In this document: piece after piece, positions 16,477 to 24,011 of the stretch
How the letters are laid out: every line of letters starts with the position of its first letter
Numbering within the stretch: the first letter of the stretch is position 1
NCBI GenBank assembly: GCA_030446625.1
Contig: JAUJMY010000016.1
Span: 1 to 40,198 of the forward strand
DNA from: Gaiellaceae bacterium
GTDB taxonomy: Bacteria; Actinomycetota; Thermoleophilia; Gaiellales; Gaiellaceae
DNA length: 40,198 nucleotides
Direction of reading: 5' to 3'
Made by a program: the position numbers and the translations under genes
Notes under the pieces: model-generated
What the model was told of the DNA's origin: nothing
The model's input: the letters and a program-made list of their open reading frames with translations, nothing else
Database searches by the model: none

Positions 16477-17272
16477 CGCGGCTGCGCTGTACCTCCGCCT
16501 CGTGCGCGCGCGGATCCGGTCGCAGCTCCAGTACCGGGCGTCGTTCGTGCTCGACCTCGTCGGCGTCTTCCTGATCAGCTTCCTCGACTTCGCGGCGATC
16601 CTCGTCCTGTTCGCGAACGTGCCGCGCCTAGACGAGTGGTCGGTGGGGGAGGTGGCGCTGCTGTACGCGATGTCCGGTCTCGCCTTCGCGCTCACGGACA
16701 TGGTGATCGGGCACCTCGACGAGCTCTCCGTGCTCATCCGCGACGGCAGCTTCGACGTGCTGCTCGTCCGGCCGCGTTCGACGCTCTTCCAGGTCGTGAC
16801 GGCGGACTTCCAGCTCCGGCGGCTGGGGAAGGCGGCGCAGGCGCTGCTCGTCCTCGCCTACGCCGTGACGCAGCTCGACGTCGACTGGTCGCCGACGAGG
16901 GTCGCGGTGCTCGCGGCCTCGATCGTCTCGGCGGCGCTCATTTTCGCCGCGGTCTGGATCGTCGTCATCTGCATCGTCTTCTGGGCCGTCGAGGGTCGCG
17001 AGACCGCGGCGGCGTTCACGTACGGCGGGCAGTTCCTGACGCAGTACCCGATCACGCTCTACGACCAGTGGCTGCGCCGGCTGATGGCGTACGCGCTGCC
17101 GATGGCGTTCGTCGCGTACTTCCCGGCGCTCTACATCCTGGACAAGCCCGACCCGCTCGGCCTCCCGGAGTGGCTGCGTTTCGCCGCCCCGGCCGTCGCG
17201 GCGCTCGCCGCGCTCGTCGCCCGCTTCGCCTGGGCGAGCGCCGTCCGCCACTACCGGAGCGCCGGCGGATGA
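16469..17272 (+). CDS. ABC-2 type permease (COG3694-like), second of pair
   Basis: A 267-residue integral membrane protein with six hydrophobic stretches, starting MADAAALYLRLVRARIRSQL. It has the short amphipathic N-terminus and the QFLTQYPITLYDQWLRR loop typical of the second permease of this exporter type. GTG 16469 overlaps the upstream stop by 8 nt, and its own stop overlaps the ATPase start (ATGA). It is part of one translationally coupled operon. Confidence 0.85.
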   Translation: MADAAALYLRLVRARIRSQLQYRASFVLDLVGVFLISFLDFAAILVLFANVPRLDEWSVGEVALLYAMSGLAFALTDMVIGHLDELSVLIRDGSFDVLLVRPRSTLFQVVTADFQLRRLGKAAQALLVLAYAVTQLDVDWSPTRVAVLAASIVSAALIFAAVWIVVICIVFWAVEGRETAAAFTYGGQFLTQYPITLYDQWLRRLMAYALPMAFVAYFPALYILDKPDPLGLPEWLRFAAPAVAALAALVARFAWASAVRHYRSAGG

Positions 17273-18246
17273 TCGAGCTCGAGGACCTGCGGAAGACCTT
17301 CACCGTCCGCGTGCGGCGCGGAAGGCTCCTGCGCGAGCGCCGCCGCGTCGACGCCGTGGCGGGAATCACGCTCTCGGTCGCGCGCGGCGAGATGGTCGGC
17401 TACGTCGGACCGAACGGCGCCGGGAAGTCGACGACCGTGAAGATGCTGACCGGGATCCTCGTCCCGACGGCGGGCCGCGTCTCCGTGCTCGGGCTGGAGC
17501 CGTCGCGCCAGCGCATCCAACTCGCGCGCCGGATCGGCGTCATGTTCGGGCAGCGCGTCCAGCTCTGGTGGGACCTGCCGCTGCGGGACTCGTTCGAGCT
17601 GCTCCGGCACGTCTACCGGGTGCCGGAGCCCGACTACCGCCGGAACCTCGCCGAGTTCGTCGAGTCGCTCGAGCTCGAGCCGCTGCTCGACGTTCCGGTG
17701 CGCCAGCTCTCGCTCGGGCAGCGCATCCGCGGCGAGCTGACCGCGGCGATGCTCCACGGACCCGAGATCGTCTTCCTCGACGAGCCGACGATCGGCCTCG
17801 ACGTCGTCGCGAAGCAGGCGGTGCGGGAGTTCCTCGGACGGATGAACCGCGAGCGCGGAGTCACCGTCCTGCTGACGTCGCACGACCTGACGGACATCGA
17901 GCGCCTCTGCCCGAGGCTCGTCGTCATCGACCACGGCCGCGTCGTCTACGACGGCGAGCTCGAGGAGCTGAAGCGACGCTACGGCAGCGAACGGACGCTC
18001 GTCGTCGACCTCGAGGAGCCGGCGCCCCCCCTCGACGTCCCCGGCGCGCGGGTCGAGCGCGTGGAGGGTCCGCGTCAGTGGCTGCGCTTCAGCCGCGACG
18101 AGGTCAGCGCGGCGCGGCTGACCGTCGCCGTCGCGGAGCGCGCGCGGATCGTCGACCTCGCGATCGAGGAGACGGAGATCGAGGAGGTCGTGCGCCGGAT
18201 CTACGCGGCGAGCGCCGCCAGCTCGTCGCGCGAACGCACGACCTGA
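17269..18246 (+). CDS. ABC exporter ATP-binding protein (COG4586-like)
   Basis: A 325-residue ATPase: Walker A GPNGAGKST, Q-loop region MFGQRVQLWWDLPLRDSF (the LWWDLP box is characteristic of this COG4586 set), signature LSLGQRIRGEL, Walker B IVFLDEPTIGLD and switch His in LLTSHD. A C-terminal extension of about 90 residues follows the nucleotide-binding domain. ATG 17269 overlaps the permease stop by 4 nt; the frame is open upstream but without similarity. Its 3' end overlaps the convergent HAD-like gene by 46 nt. Confidence 0.92.
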   Translation: MIELEDLRKTFTVRVRRGRLLRERRRVDAVAGITLSVARGEMVGYVGPNGAGKSTTVKMLTGILVPTAGRVSVLGLEPSRQRIQLARRIGVMFGQRVQLWWDLPLRDSFELLRHVYRVPEPDYRRNLAEFVESLELEPLLDVPVRQLSLGQRIRGELTAAMLHGPEIVFLDEPTIGLDVVAKQAVREFLGRMNRERGVTVLLTSHDLTDIERLCPRLVVIDHGRVVYDGELEELKRRYGSERTLVVDLEEPAPPLDVPGARVERVEGPRQWLRFSRDEVSAARLTVAVAERARIVDLAIEETEIEEVVRRIYAASAASSSRERTT

Positions 18247-18650
18247 GCGTCCTCGCCGAGCCGGTCGAGCAGCCGCTCGAGCGACCCCGCCCCTGCTTCG
18301 AACGCGTCGACGCGGCGCGCGGCGCCGAGGTGAGCGAGCGCGACGCGCGCGAGCGGCTCGGGCGCGTCGGTGAACACGCCGATCCGGGCCCCGGCCGCCT
18401 GGAGCGCGCGGAGGGCCGCGCTCGTCTGCGAGCGCGGGCGAAAGTAGACCGGCGCCCTGTCCTCCGCGAAGCGTTCGAGGAGGCTGTGCCAGTTGCCGAG
18501 CGCACCGTCGAGCTCCGCCGCCGCCGCGGCCCGATCGTCCGGCAGGTCCAGTCTCACGCGCGAACGCCGCGCGACGTCCTCGAGCCAGTCGCGCCAGAGC
18601 GGGCGCGTGTCTCCGAGCACGCCGTCCAGCTCGAGAACGACGGCTCTCAA
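18201..18650 (-). CDS. HAD-like protein with altered nucleophile motif
   Basis: 149 residues from TTG 18650, which overlaps the VanZ stop (TTGA). VVLELDGVLGDTRPLW resembles HAD motif I (DxDGVLxDT), but the first Asp, the phosphoaspartate nucleophile, is Glu. GARIGVFTDAPEPLARVAL fits motif II and the region after it. Motif III Lys and the motif IV acidic pair are not evident near the short C-terminus. It may be a non-catalytic relative. The last 46 nt overlap the ABC ATPase gene tail to tail. It is coupled with the VanZ gene. Confidence 0.7.
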   Translation of the reverse strand: MRAVVLELDGVLGDTRPLWRDWLEDVARRSRVRLDLPDDRAAAAAELDGALGNWHSLLERFAEDRAPVYFRPRSQTSAALRALQAAGARIGVFTDAPEPLARVALAHLGAARRVDAFEAGAGSLERLLDRLGEDAQVVRSRDELAALAA

Positions 18651-18985
18651 CGGGAGGCGCGCCGCAGGACGAGGATCCCAGCGAGCACGGCCGCGGAGTC
18701 GAGCGCGACGTCGAGCAGCGAGCCGTGCCTTCCGGGGACGAAGCGCTGGTGCAGCTCGTCCGTCGCGGCGTACGCCACGCCCGCGACGAACGCCGGCAGC
18801 TCGGGCAGTGCGCGCGCGAGCAGCACGCCGAACACGCCGTACTCGACCACGTGCGCCCCCTTGCGCAGCACGGTGTCCCAGACGCCGAAACCGGACGAGA
18901 GGCTGGGCACGGACGAAAGGGCGAAGATCAGCGCCGCCCACGCGAGGACCGGCAGCCACGTCGTCGCGAGGCGGGTGCCCGGCAC
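18647..18985 (-). CDS. VanZ-like membrane protein
   Basis: 112 residues with about four hydrophobic segments. KGAHVVEYGVFGVLLARAL and DELHQRFVPGRHGSLLDVALDS are the VanZ family hallmarks. GTG 18985 is chosen because TATCAT lies 7 nt upstream and the length then matches the family; the frame is open further upstream. VanZ gives low-level teicoplanin resistance in enterococci, but the role of most homologues is unknown. It overlaps the downstream HAD-like gene by 4 nt. Confidence 0.85.
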   Translation of the reverse strand: MPGTRLATTWLPVLAWAALIFALSSVPSLSSGFGVWDTVLRKGAHVVEYGVFGVLLARALPELPAFVAGVAYAATDELHQRFVPGRHGSLLDVALDSAAVLAGILVLRRASR

Positions 18986-18992
18986 CGGCGCG

Positions 18993-18998
18993 ATGATA
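18993..18998 (-). promoter_or_regulatory. -10-like TATCAT before the VanZ gene
   Basis: TATCAT on the minus strand lies 7 nt before GTG 18985. On the plus strand, TAGTCT at 18997-19002 overlaps it and points at the fragment starting at 19016. Confidence 0.45.
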
Positions 18999-19015
18999 GT
19001 CTCGGCTCGTTTCTG

Positions 19016-19270
19016 GTGGCGCTCGCGCTCGCCGCGCTCGGCCCGCTCAGCGCCCTCGCGGCCCGCGTCACGATTCGCGCGTGGGCGATCCAGGCGTTCG
19101 TCGCGGCGGGCGAGCGTCCCGGCGCGGCCGCGTTCCGGTACCTCGCGCGGATGCGCCGCCCCGACGGCAGCTACCGGTACGACGCGCGGTTTGCGGTGAC
19201 GCCCGTGTGGGTGACGGCGCAGGCGCTCGCCGCGGTCGCGCGGAAGCCGCTCCCGCTCCCTCGCGGGTAA
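19016..19270 (+). pseudogene. Prenyltransferase/squalene-oxidase-repeat protein, internally truncated
   Basis: From GTG 19016 the frame gives a short hydrophobic signal-like N-terminus (MALALAALGPLSALAAR) joined directly to AWAIQAFVAAGERPG, MRRPDGSYRYDAR and TPVWVTAQALAAVARKPLPL. The latter is the last repeat of secreted prenyltransferase/squalene-oxidase-repeat proteins, which are normally several hundred residues long. Most repeats are missing, so this is either an in-frame internal deletion or an assembly join. TAGTCT is 13 nt upstream. It may be a real 84-residue protein, but a remnant is more likely. Confidence 0.55.
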
Positions 19271-19279
19271 GATCGCGCG

Positions 19280-19294
19280 CGGCGCCCTGCGCCG
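19280..19294 (+). terminator. Short GC hairpin after the repeat-protein fragment
   Basis: CGGCGC-CCT-GCGCCG forms a perfect 6-bp stem 9 nt after the TAA stop, inside a larger GATC...GATC frame. There is no T tract, so its role is weakly supported. Confidence 0.25.
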
Positions 19295-19369
19295 ATCTAT
19301 GCGTCGCCGCTGACCGAACACCACGTCCTCGCGCGAGCCGCCCAACGGCCCGTGCTCCCGTTCGGTCTC

Positions 19370-19375
19370 AGGAGG
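19370..19375 (+). promoter_or_regulatory. Shine-Dalgarno for the ABC-F gene
   Basis: AGGAGG lies 5 nt before ATG 19381 and fixes the start inside a frame that is open much further upstream. Confidence 0.8.
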
Positions 19376-19380
19376 TCGCG

Positions 19381-20949
19381 ATGCATCGTCCCGGCGCGCT
19401 CGCCGCGCGCAACGTCAGCAGGCACCACGGTGCCGAGGTCGTCCTCGACGGCGTCACGCTGGTCGTGCCGCCGCGCGCGCGCATCGGCGTCGTCGGGCCG
19501 AACGGGATCGGCAAGTCGACTCTCCTCCGCGTGCTCGCGGGGCTCGAGGCGCCGGACGGGGGCACGGTCACGCGCGCGCCCGCCGATCTCACCGTCGGCC
19601 ACCTGCCGCAGGAGGTCGACGCGGGCGCCGGCGAGACGCTGCTCGCGTACCTGGCCCGGAGGACCGGCGTCGCCGACGCTGAGCGCCGCATGGACGAGCT
19701 CGCGGTGCGGCTCGAGCGCGAGCCGGAACTGGCGGACGCGTACGCCACGGCTCTCGACGCGTTCCTGGCGCTCGGCGGAGGCGACCTCGAGGCGCGCGCG
19801 GCGGCAGTTGCCGCCTCGCTCGGGCTCCCGCCCGACAGCCTGCGCGCCGAGGTGACGAAGCTCTCCGGCGGACAGGGAGCTCGCGCGGCGCTCGCGGCGA
19901 CGCTGCTCTCCCGCTTCGACGTCCTGCTCCTGGACGAGCCGACGAACGACCTCGACTTCGCCGGCCTCGAGCTGCTCGAGCGCTTCCTCGACTCGACGCA
20001 GAGCGCGCTCGTCGTCGTGTCACACGACCGCGCGCTGCTCGAGCGGATCGTCGAGCGCGTCGTCGAGCTCGAGGCCGTGACGCGCCGCGCGGTCGAGTAC
20101 GCGGGCGGCTTCGCCGAGTACGAGCGGATGCGAGCGGCCGCCCGTCGTGGCCAGTACGAGGCGTTCGAGCAGTACGCGCAGGAGCGCGAACGGGTCGAGG
20201 AGCAGGCGCGGCGGATGCAGCGGTGGGAGGAGCGCGGCTACGGCCAGGGCCGGAAGAAGAAGAAGACGAAGGACGTGAAGCGGTCGTTCGAGCGCAAGGT
20301 GGATCGTCTGGAGCGGGTCGAGAAGCCGTTCGAGCCGTGGGAGCTCCGGCTCGCCCTCGACGCGCGCGGGCGGAGCGGCGAGGTCGTCGCCCGGCTCGAG
20401 GCCGCGGTCGTAGAGCGAGACTCGTTCCGGCTCGGGCCGATCGACCTCGAGCTGCGGTGGCAGGACCGGCTCGCCCTCGTCGGGCCGAACGGGACGGGGA
20501 AGACGACGCTCCTGCACGCGCTGCTCGGCCGCGTCCCGCTCGCCGCGGGCCGCCGTGTGCTCGGCGCGGGCGTCGTCGCGGGGGAACTCGAGCAGGGACG
20601 AGAGACGTTCGCGAGTGCCGAGAGCGTCCTGGTCACGTTCACGCGGCTGACGGCGCTCGACGAGGGCGAGGCGCGGACGCTGCTGGCCAAGTTCGAGCTC
20701 GGCGCGGCGCACGTCAACCGGCCGGCGGCGTCGCTCTCGCCCGGCGAGCGCACCCGCGCCGCGCTCGCGAGCTTCATGGCGCGCGGCGTCAACCTCCTCG
20801 TCCTCGACGAGCCGACGAACCACCTCGACCTCGGGGCAATCGAGCAGCTCGAGTCGGCGCTCGCCGGGTACGACGGGACTGCGGTCGTCGTCAGCCACGA
20901 CCGCCGCTTCCTCGACGCGTTCGGCGCGACGCGGACGCTCGCGCTCTAG
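19381..20949 (+). CDS. ABC-F family ATPase
   Basis: A 522-residue soluble protein with two ABC domains and no membrane part. Domain 1 has VGPNGIGKSTLL, KLSGGQGARAAL and LLLDEPTNDLD; domain 2 has VGPNGTGKTTLL, LSPGERTRAAL and LVLDEPTNHLD. Between them is the basic, coiled linker (YGQGRKKKKTKDVKRSFERK) that in ABC-F proteins reaches into the ribosome E site. Such proteins relieve stalled ribosomes or protect against ribosome-targeting drugs; which applies here is not visible. It has its own strong Shine-Dalgarno and a 110-nt leader. Confidence 0.92.
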   Translation: MHRPGALAARNVSRHHGAEVVLDGVTLVVPPRARIGVVGPNGIGKSTLLRVLAGLEAPDGGTVTRAPADLTVGHLPQEVDAGAGETLLAYLARRTGVADAERRMDELAVRLEREPELADAYATALDAFLALGGGDLEARAAAVAASLGLPPDSLRAEVTKLSGGQGARAALAATLLSRFDVLLLDEPTNDLDFAGLELLERFLDSTQSALVVVSHDRALLERIVERVVELEAVTRRAVEYAGGFAEYERMRAAARRGQYEAFEQYAQERERVEEQARRMQRWEERGYGQGRKKKKTKDVKRSFERKVDRLERVEKPFEPWELRLALDARGRSGEVVARLEAAVVERDSFRLGPIDLELRWQDRLALVGPNGTGKTTLLHALLGRVPLAAGRRVLGAGVVAGELEQGRETFASAESVLVTFTRLTALDEGEARTLLAKFELGAAHVNRPAASLSPGERTRAALASFMARGVNLLVLDEPTNHLDLGAIEQLESALAGYDGTAVVVSHDRRFLDAFGATRTLAL

Positions 20950-20952
20950 ATT
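20947..20952 (+). promoter_or_regulatory. -10-like TAGATT before the CinA-like gene
   Basis: TAGATT overlaps the ABC-F stop codon and ends 6 nt before ATG 20959. No Shine-Dalgarno is present, so a leaderless start is likely. Confidence 0.5.
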
Positions 20953-20958
20953 GGCGCG

Positions 20959-21681
20959 ATGGCCACCGCGGCGATCGTGACGATCGGGAACGAGATCGTC
21001 AGCGGCGACACGGTGAACACGAACGCCTCCTGGCTTGCGAAGCGGCTCGAGAGCCTCGGCGTGTCGGTGCGGCTGATCGCGGCCGTTCCGGACGACGTCG
21101 AGCTGGTCGCGCCGCTCGTGCGCGAGCAGGCAGCCGCCGCCGACCACGTCGTCGTCACGGGCGGGCTCGGCGGAACGCCCGACGACCTCACGCGCGAGGC
21201 GGTCGCCGCCGCGTTCGGCGTCGCGCAGGAGGAGGTGCCGGAGGTGGCGGCCGCGCTGCGCGGGCGCTTCACTCGCGACCCTGAGTACGCGGCGCGGTGG
21301 GCGCTCCTCCCGGTCGGCAGCCGGCCGCTCGAGAATCCGCGCGGAGGAGCGCCGGGGTTCGTGATCGCGAACGTCTACGTGCTTCCCGGCCTGCCGTCCG
21401 AGATGGAGGCGATGTTCGACACGATCGCGTCGGAGCTGGCGACCGGAAGCCCGATCGCGGTGTGGCGGCGGGCGTACGCGACGCGTGAGAGCGAGATCGT
21501 CGAAGTCCTCGTCGAGGTCGCCGAGCGGTGGCCGAACGTCTTGCTCGGCTCCTATCCCAGCTTCACCGCGCGCGGCCCGGAGGTCGAGGTCGTCCTCAAG
21601 TCGAGCGATGCGACCGCTCTGGCGGCCGCGCAGGCGTGGCTAAAGCCCGCCCTGGATGAGCTCGTGCGCACCCCTCGCTAG
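20959..21681 (+). CDS. CinA-like MoCF/MoaB-fold protein
   Basis: A 240-residue single-domain protein. AAIVTIGNEIVSGDTVNTNASWLAKRL and VVVTGGLGGTPDDLTREAVA are the paired signatures of the molybdopterin-binding-like fold in CinA N-terminal domains. The C-terminal nicotinamide-nucleotide amidase domain of full CinA (about 400 residues) is absent, as in the short CinA-type proteins. Those are linked to competence and DNA damage or to ADP-ribose pyrophosphatase activity; the activity here is not determinable. Confidence 0.85.
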   Translation: MATAAIVTIGNEIVSGDTVNTNASWLAKRLESLGVSVRLIAAVPDDVELVAPLVREQAAAADHVVVTGGLGGTPDDLTREAVAAAFGVAQEEVPEVAAALRGRFTRDPEYAARWALLPVGSRPLENPRGGAPGFVIANVYVLPGLPSEMEAMFDTIASELATGSPIAVWRRAYATRESEIVEVLVEVAERWPNVLLGSYPSFTARGPEVEVVLKSSDATALAAAQAWLKPALDELVRTPR

Positions 21682-21684
21682 CAT
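21679..21684 (+). promoter_or_regulatory. -10-like TAGCAT before the helicase gene
   Basis: TAGCAT overlaps the upstream stop codon and ends 6 nt before GTG 21691, a geometry identical to that of the preceding gene. Confidence 0.5.
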
Positions 21685-21690
21685 CGGCGC

Positions 21691-23952
21691 GTGGCCCTCG
21701 CCGCGTCGCCGGAGCAGTACCTCGCGGACCTGAACCCGGCCCAGCGCGAGGCGGTGCTGGCGACGGAGGGGCCTCTGCTCGTGATCGCCGGCGCGGGCTC
21801 GGGGAAGACGCGCGTCCTCACCTACCGCGTCGCGCACCTGATCCGAGCGGTGGGCGCGAAGCCGAACGAGATCCTCGCGATCACGTTCACGAACCGCGCC
21901 GCGAACGAGATGCGCGAGCGGCTCGAGCGCCTGCTCGGCGACGTCGCGCGGGCCATCTGGATCCTCACCTTCCACTCGGCGTGCGGCCGGATCCTGCGGC
22001 GCGAGGCGGAGCGGCTCGGCTACCGCTCGAACTTCACGATCTACGACCAGGCGGACCAGGTCCGGCTCGTGAAGAACATCCTCGAGGAGGAGGGATTCGA
22101 CCCGAAGCGTTTCGTGCCGCGCGGGATCCACGCGCAGATCTCGAACGCGAAGAACCAGCTCGTCGGCCCCGACGAGTACCGCCGCCGCGTCGCGTCCTTC
22201 TACGACCAGACCGTCGCGGACGTGTACGAGCGGTACCAGAAGCGCCTCCACGCGTCGAACGCCGTCGACTTCGACGACCTGCTCTACCTGACGGTGGAGG
22301 TGCTCGAGCGCTTTCCGAAGGCGCGCGAGCGGTGGCAGAAGGCGTTCCGCTACGTGCTCGTCGACGAGTACCAGGACACGAACCACGCGCAGTACCGGCT
22401 GCTCCAGCTGCTGGCCGAAGGGCACAGGAACGTCTGCGCGGTCGGCGATCCGGACCAGTCGATCTACGCGTTCCGCGGGGCCGACATCCGCAACATCCTC
22501 GAGTTCGAGCGCGACTTCGGCGAGACGAGGACGGTCGCGCTGGAGCAGAACTACCGCTCGACGAACAACATCCTCGGCGCCGCGAACGGCGTGATCGCGC
22601 AGAACCGCGAGCGCAAGGAGAAGAACCTCTGGTCGGAGCTCGGGGCCGGCGACCCCGTGCGCGTCGTCGAGGTCGAGGACGAGCACGCGGAGGCGCGCTT
22701 CGTCGCGGCCGGAATCGCGGCGCTCGTCGAGGAGGGCTTCTCGGGCAGCGAGATCGCCGTCTTCTACCGGACGAACGCGCAGTCGCGGGTGCTCGAGGAC
22801 GTCCTCGTGCGCCAGGGCATCCCGTACATCGTGATCGGGGGGCCGCGCTTCTACGAGCGGGCCGAGATCAAGGACGCGATCGCTTACCTCCAGGTGATCG
22901 ACAACCCGTACGACGCGGTGTCGCTGCAGCGGATTGCGAACCGGCCGCGGCGCGGGATCGGCGACGCGTCGCTCGCGCGCCTCCAGACGTACGGGGACGC
23001 GCAGGGGATCTCGCTCTGGGAGGCGCTCGAGTTCGCCGACGAGGCCGGCGTGGGCGGCGCGCCACAGAAGCAGATCGCGGCGCTGCGCACGCTGCTCCTC
23101 TCGCTCCAGTCCGGTGCGCTCGAGCTCGACGTCCCCGACCTTCTGGAGCGCGTCCTCCAGCGCAGCGGCTACCTCGAGGCGCTCGAGGCGGAGCGGACGG
23201 TCGAGGCGCAGGGCCGGCTCGAGAACCTCCAGGAGCTGGTCGGCGTCGCGCGCGAGTATCAGGAGCGCTCGCAAGCGCTCCGCGGAGCTCAAAGGGGAGA
23301 GGTCGACGATTTCAGACGGAGTGCCGGGCAAAGCCCGCCACTCCTGACGGGCGGCGGCGCAAGCGCGGCCGCCGACGAGCCGAGCCTCTCGAGCTTCCTC
23401 CAGGACATCTCGCTGTACTCCGAGCAGGACGCGCTGCGCGGGGAGCAGAGCCTCGTCACGCTGATGACGCTGCACAACGCGAAGGGGCTCGAGTTCCGCG
23501 CCGTCTACCTGATCGGGATGGAGGAGGGCATCTTCCCGCACTCCCGCTCGATCGAAGAGCAGGGGATCGAGGAGGAGCGCCGCCTCTGCTACGTCGGGAT
23601 GACGCGGGCGATGGAGCGGCTCGTGCTCACGCACGCGTCGTCACGCTCGCTCTGGGGCGCGCGCGGGCACAACCTGCCCTCGCGCTTCCTGGACGAGCTC
23701 CCGGGCGAGCACGTCGAGCGCGAGCGGCTGCGGCCCGCGTCGTGGTCGGCGTACGGGATGCCGCGCGCGGCGGAGGTGAAGCCGCGCGACGACGCGCCGC
23801 AGCTCTCGACCGGCGACTCCGTCCGGCACGGCACCCTCGGCGAGGGCGTCGTGACGCGAATCGAGGCGGGCGGGGTCGTGACCGTGCGGTTCGCGGGCGA
23901 CGGAACGGAGCGGCGGCTGATGCTCGACTACGCGCCGCTCGAGCGGGTCTAG
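21691..23952 (+). CDS. pcrA: UvrD/PcrA-type ATP-dependent DNA helicase
   Basis: A 753-residue superfamily 1A helicase. Motifs in order: LNPAQREAV (Q motif), AGAGSGKTRVLTYR (Walker A, about 31-39), ITFTNRAANEMRER (Ia), VLVDEYQDTNHAQ (II), GDPDQSIYAFRGADI (III), LEQNYRSTNNI (IV), LMTLHNAKGLEFRAV (V) and CYVGMTRAME (VI). It unwinds DNA during repair and removes roadblocks. The C-terminal tail has a Tudor-like GDSVRHGTLGEGVVTRIE segment. An in-frame insert of about 30 residues in the 2B region (around codons 530-562) contains a palindrome. pcrA versus uvrD naming is uncertain. Confidence 0.93.
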   Translation: MALAASPEQYLADLNPAQREAVLATEGPLLVIAGAGSGKTRVLTYRVAHLIRAVGAKPNEILAITFTNRAANEMRERLERLLGDVARAIWILTFHSACGRILRREAERLGYRSNFTIYDQADQVRLVKNILEEEGFDPKRFVPRGIHAQISNAKNQLVGPDEYRRRVASFYDQTVADVYERYQKRLHASNAVDFDDLLYLTVEVLERFPKARERWQKAFRYVLVDEYQDTNHAQYRLLQLLAEGHRNVCAVGDPDQSIYAFRGADIRNILEFERDFGETRTVALEQNYRSTNNILGAANGVIAQNRERKEKNLWSELGAGDPVRVVEVEDEHAEARFVAAGIAALVEEGFSGSEIAVFYRTNAQSRVLEDVLVRQGIPYIVIGGPRFYERAEIKDAIAYLQVIDNPYDAVSLQRIANRPRRGIGDASLARLQTYGDAQGISLWEALEFADEAGVGGAPQKQIAALRTLLLSLQSGALELDVPDLLERVLQRSGYLEALEAERTVEAQGRLENLQELVGVAREYQERSQALRGAQRGEVDDFRRSAGQSPPLLTGGGASAAADEPSLSSFLQDISLYSEQDALRGEQSLVTLMTLHNAKGLEFRAVYLIGMEEGIFPHSRSIEEQGIEEERRLCYVGMTRAMERLVLTHASSRSLWGARGHNLPSRFLDELPGEHVERERLRPASWSAYGMPRAAEVKPRDDAPQLSTGDSVRHGTLGEGVVTRIEAGGVVTVRFAGDGTERRLMLDYAPLERV
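23318..23344. repeat. Palindromic element inserted in frame in the helicase gene
   Basis: GGAGTGCCGGGC-AAA-GCCCGCCACTCC pairs at 11 of 12 positions around an AAA loop. It lies inside the extra stretch RGEVDDFRRSAGQSPPLLTG, which interrupts the expected passage from EYQERS to PSLSSFLQDISLYS. It looks like a small mobile palindrome of the REP/MITE kind that kept the frame. Confidence 0.5.
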
Positions 23953-23966
23953 TCGTAGCGCGGCGA

Positions 23967-23972
23967 TAGACT
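23967..23972 (+). promoter_or_regulatory. -10-like TAGACT before the histidine kinase
   Basis: TAGACT lies 15 nt after the helicase stop. No good start codon is found 6-9 nt downstream, which may reflect another indel in this gene's beginning. Confidence 0.35.
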
Positions 23973-24011
23973 GGCGTCCGCATCGCGCACGCCGTCGCGC
24001 TGGGGGGCCGA

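Noticed and set aside
19299..19313. Four-codon frame ATG-CGT-CGC-CGC-TGA (MRRR) in the ABC-F leader as a stalling peptide
   Set aside because: No Shine-Dalgarno or -10-like element at a suitable distance and no paired alternative hairpins; likely chance.
21640..23634. A 664-codon open frame antisense to the helicase
   Set aside because: Low-complexity Arg/Glu/Leu/Val product mirroring the helicase codons; no start signal or domain.
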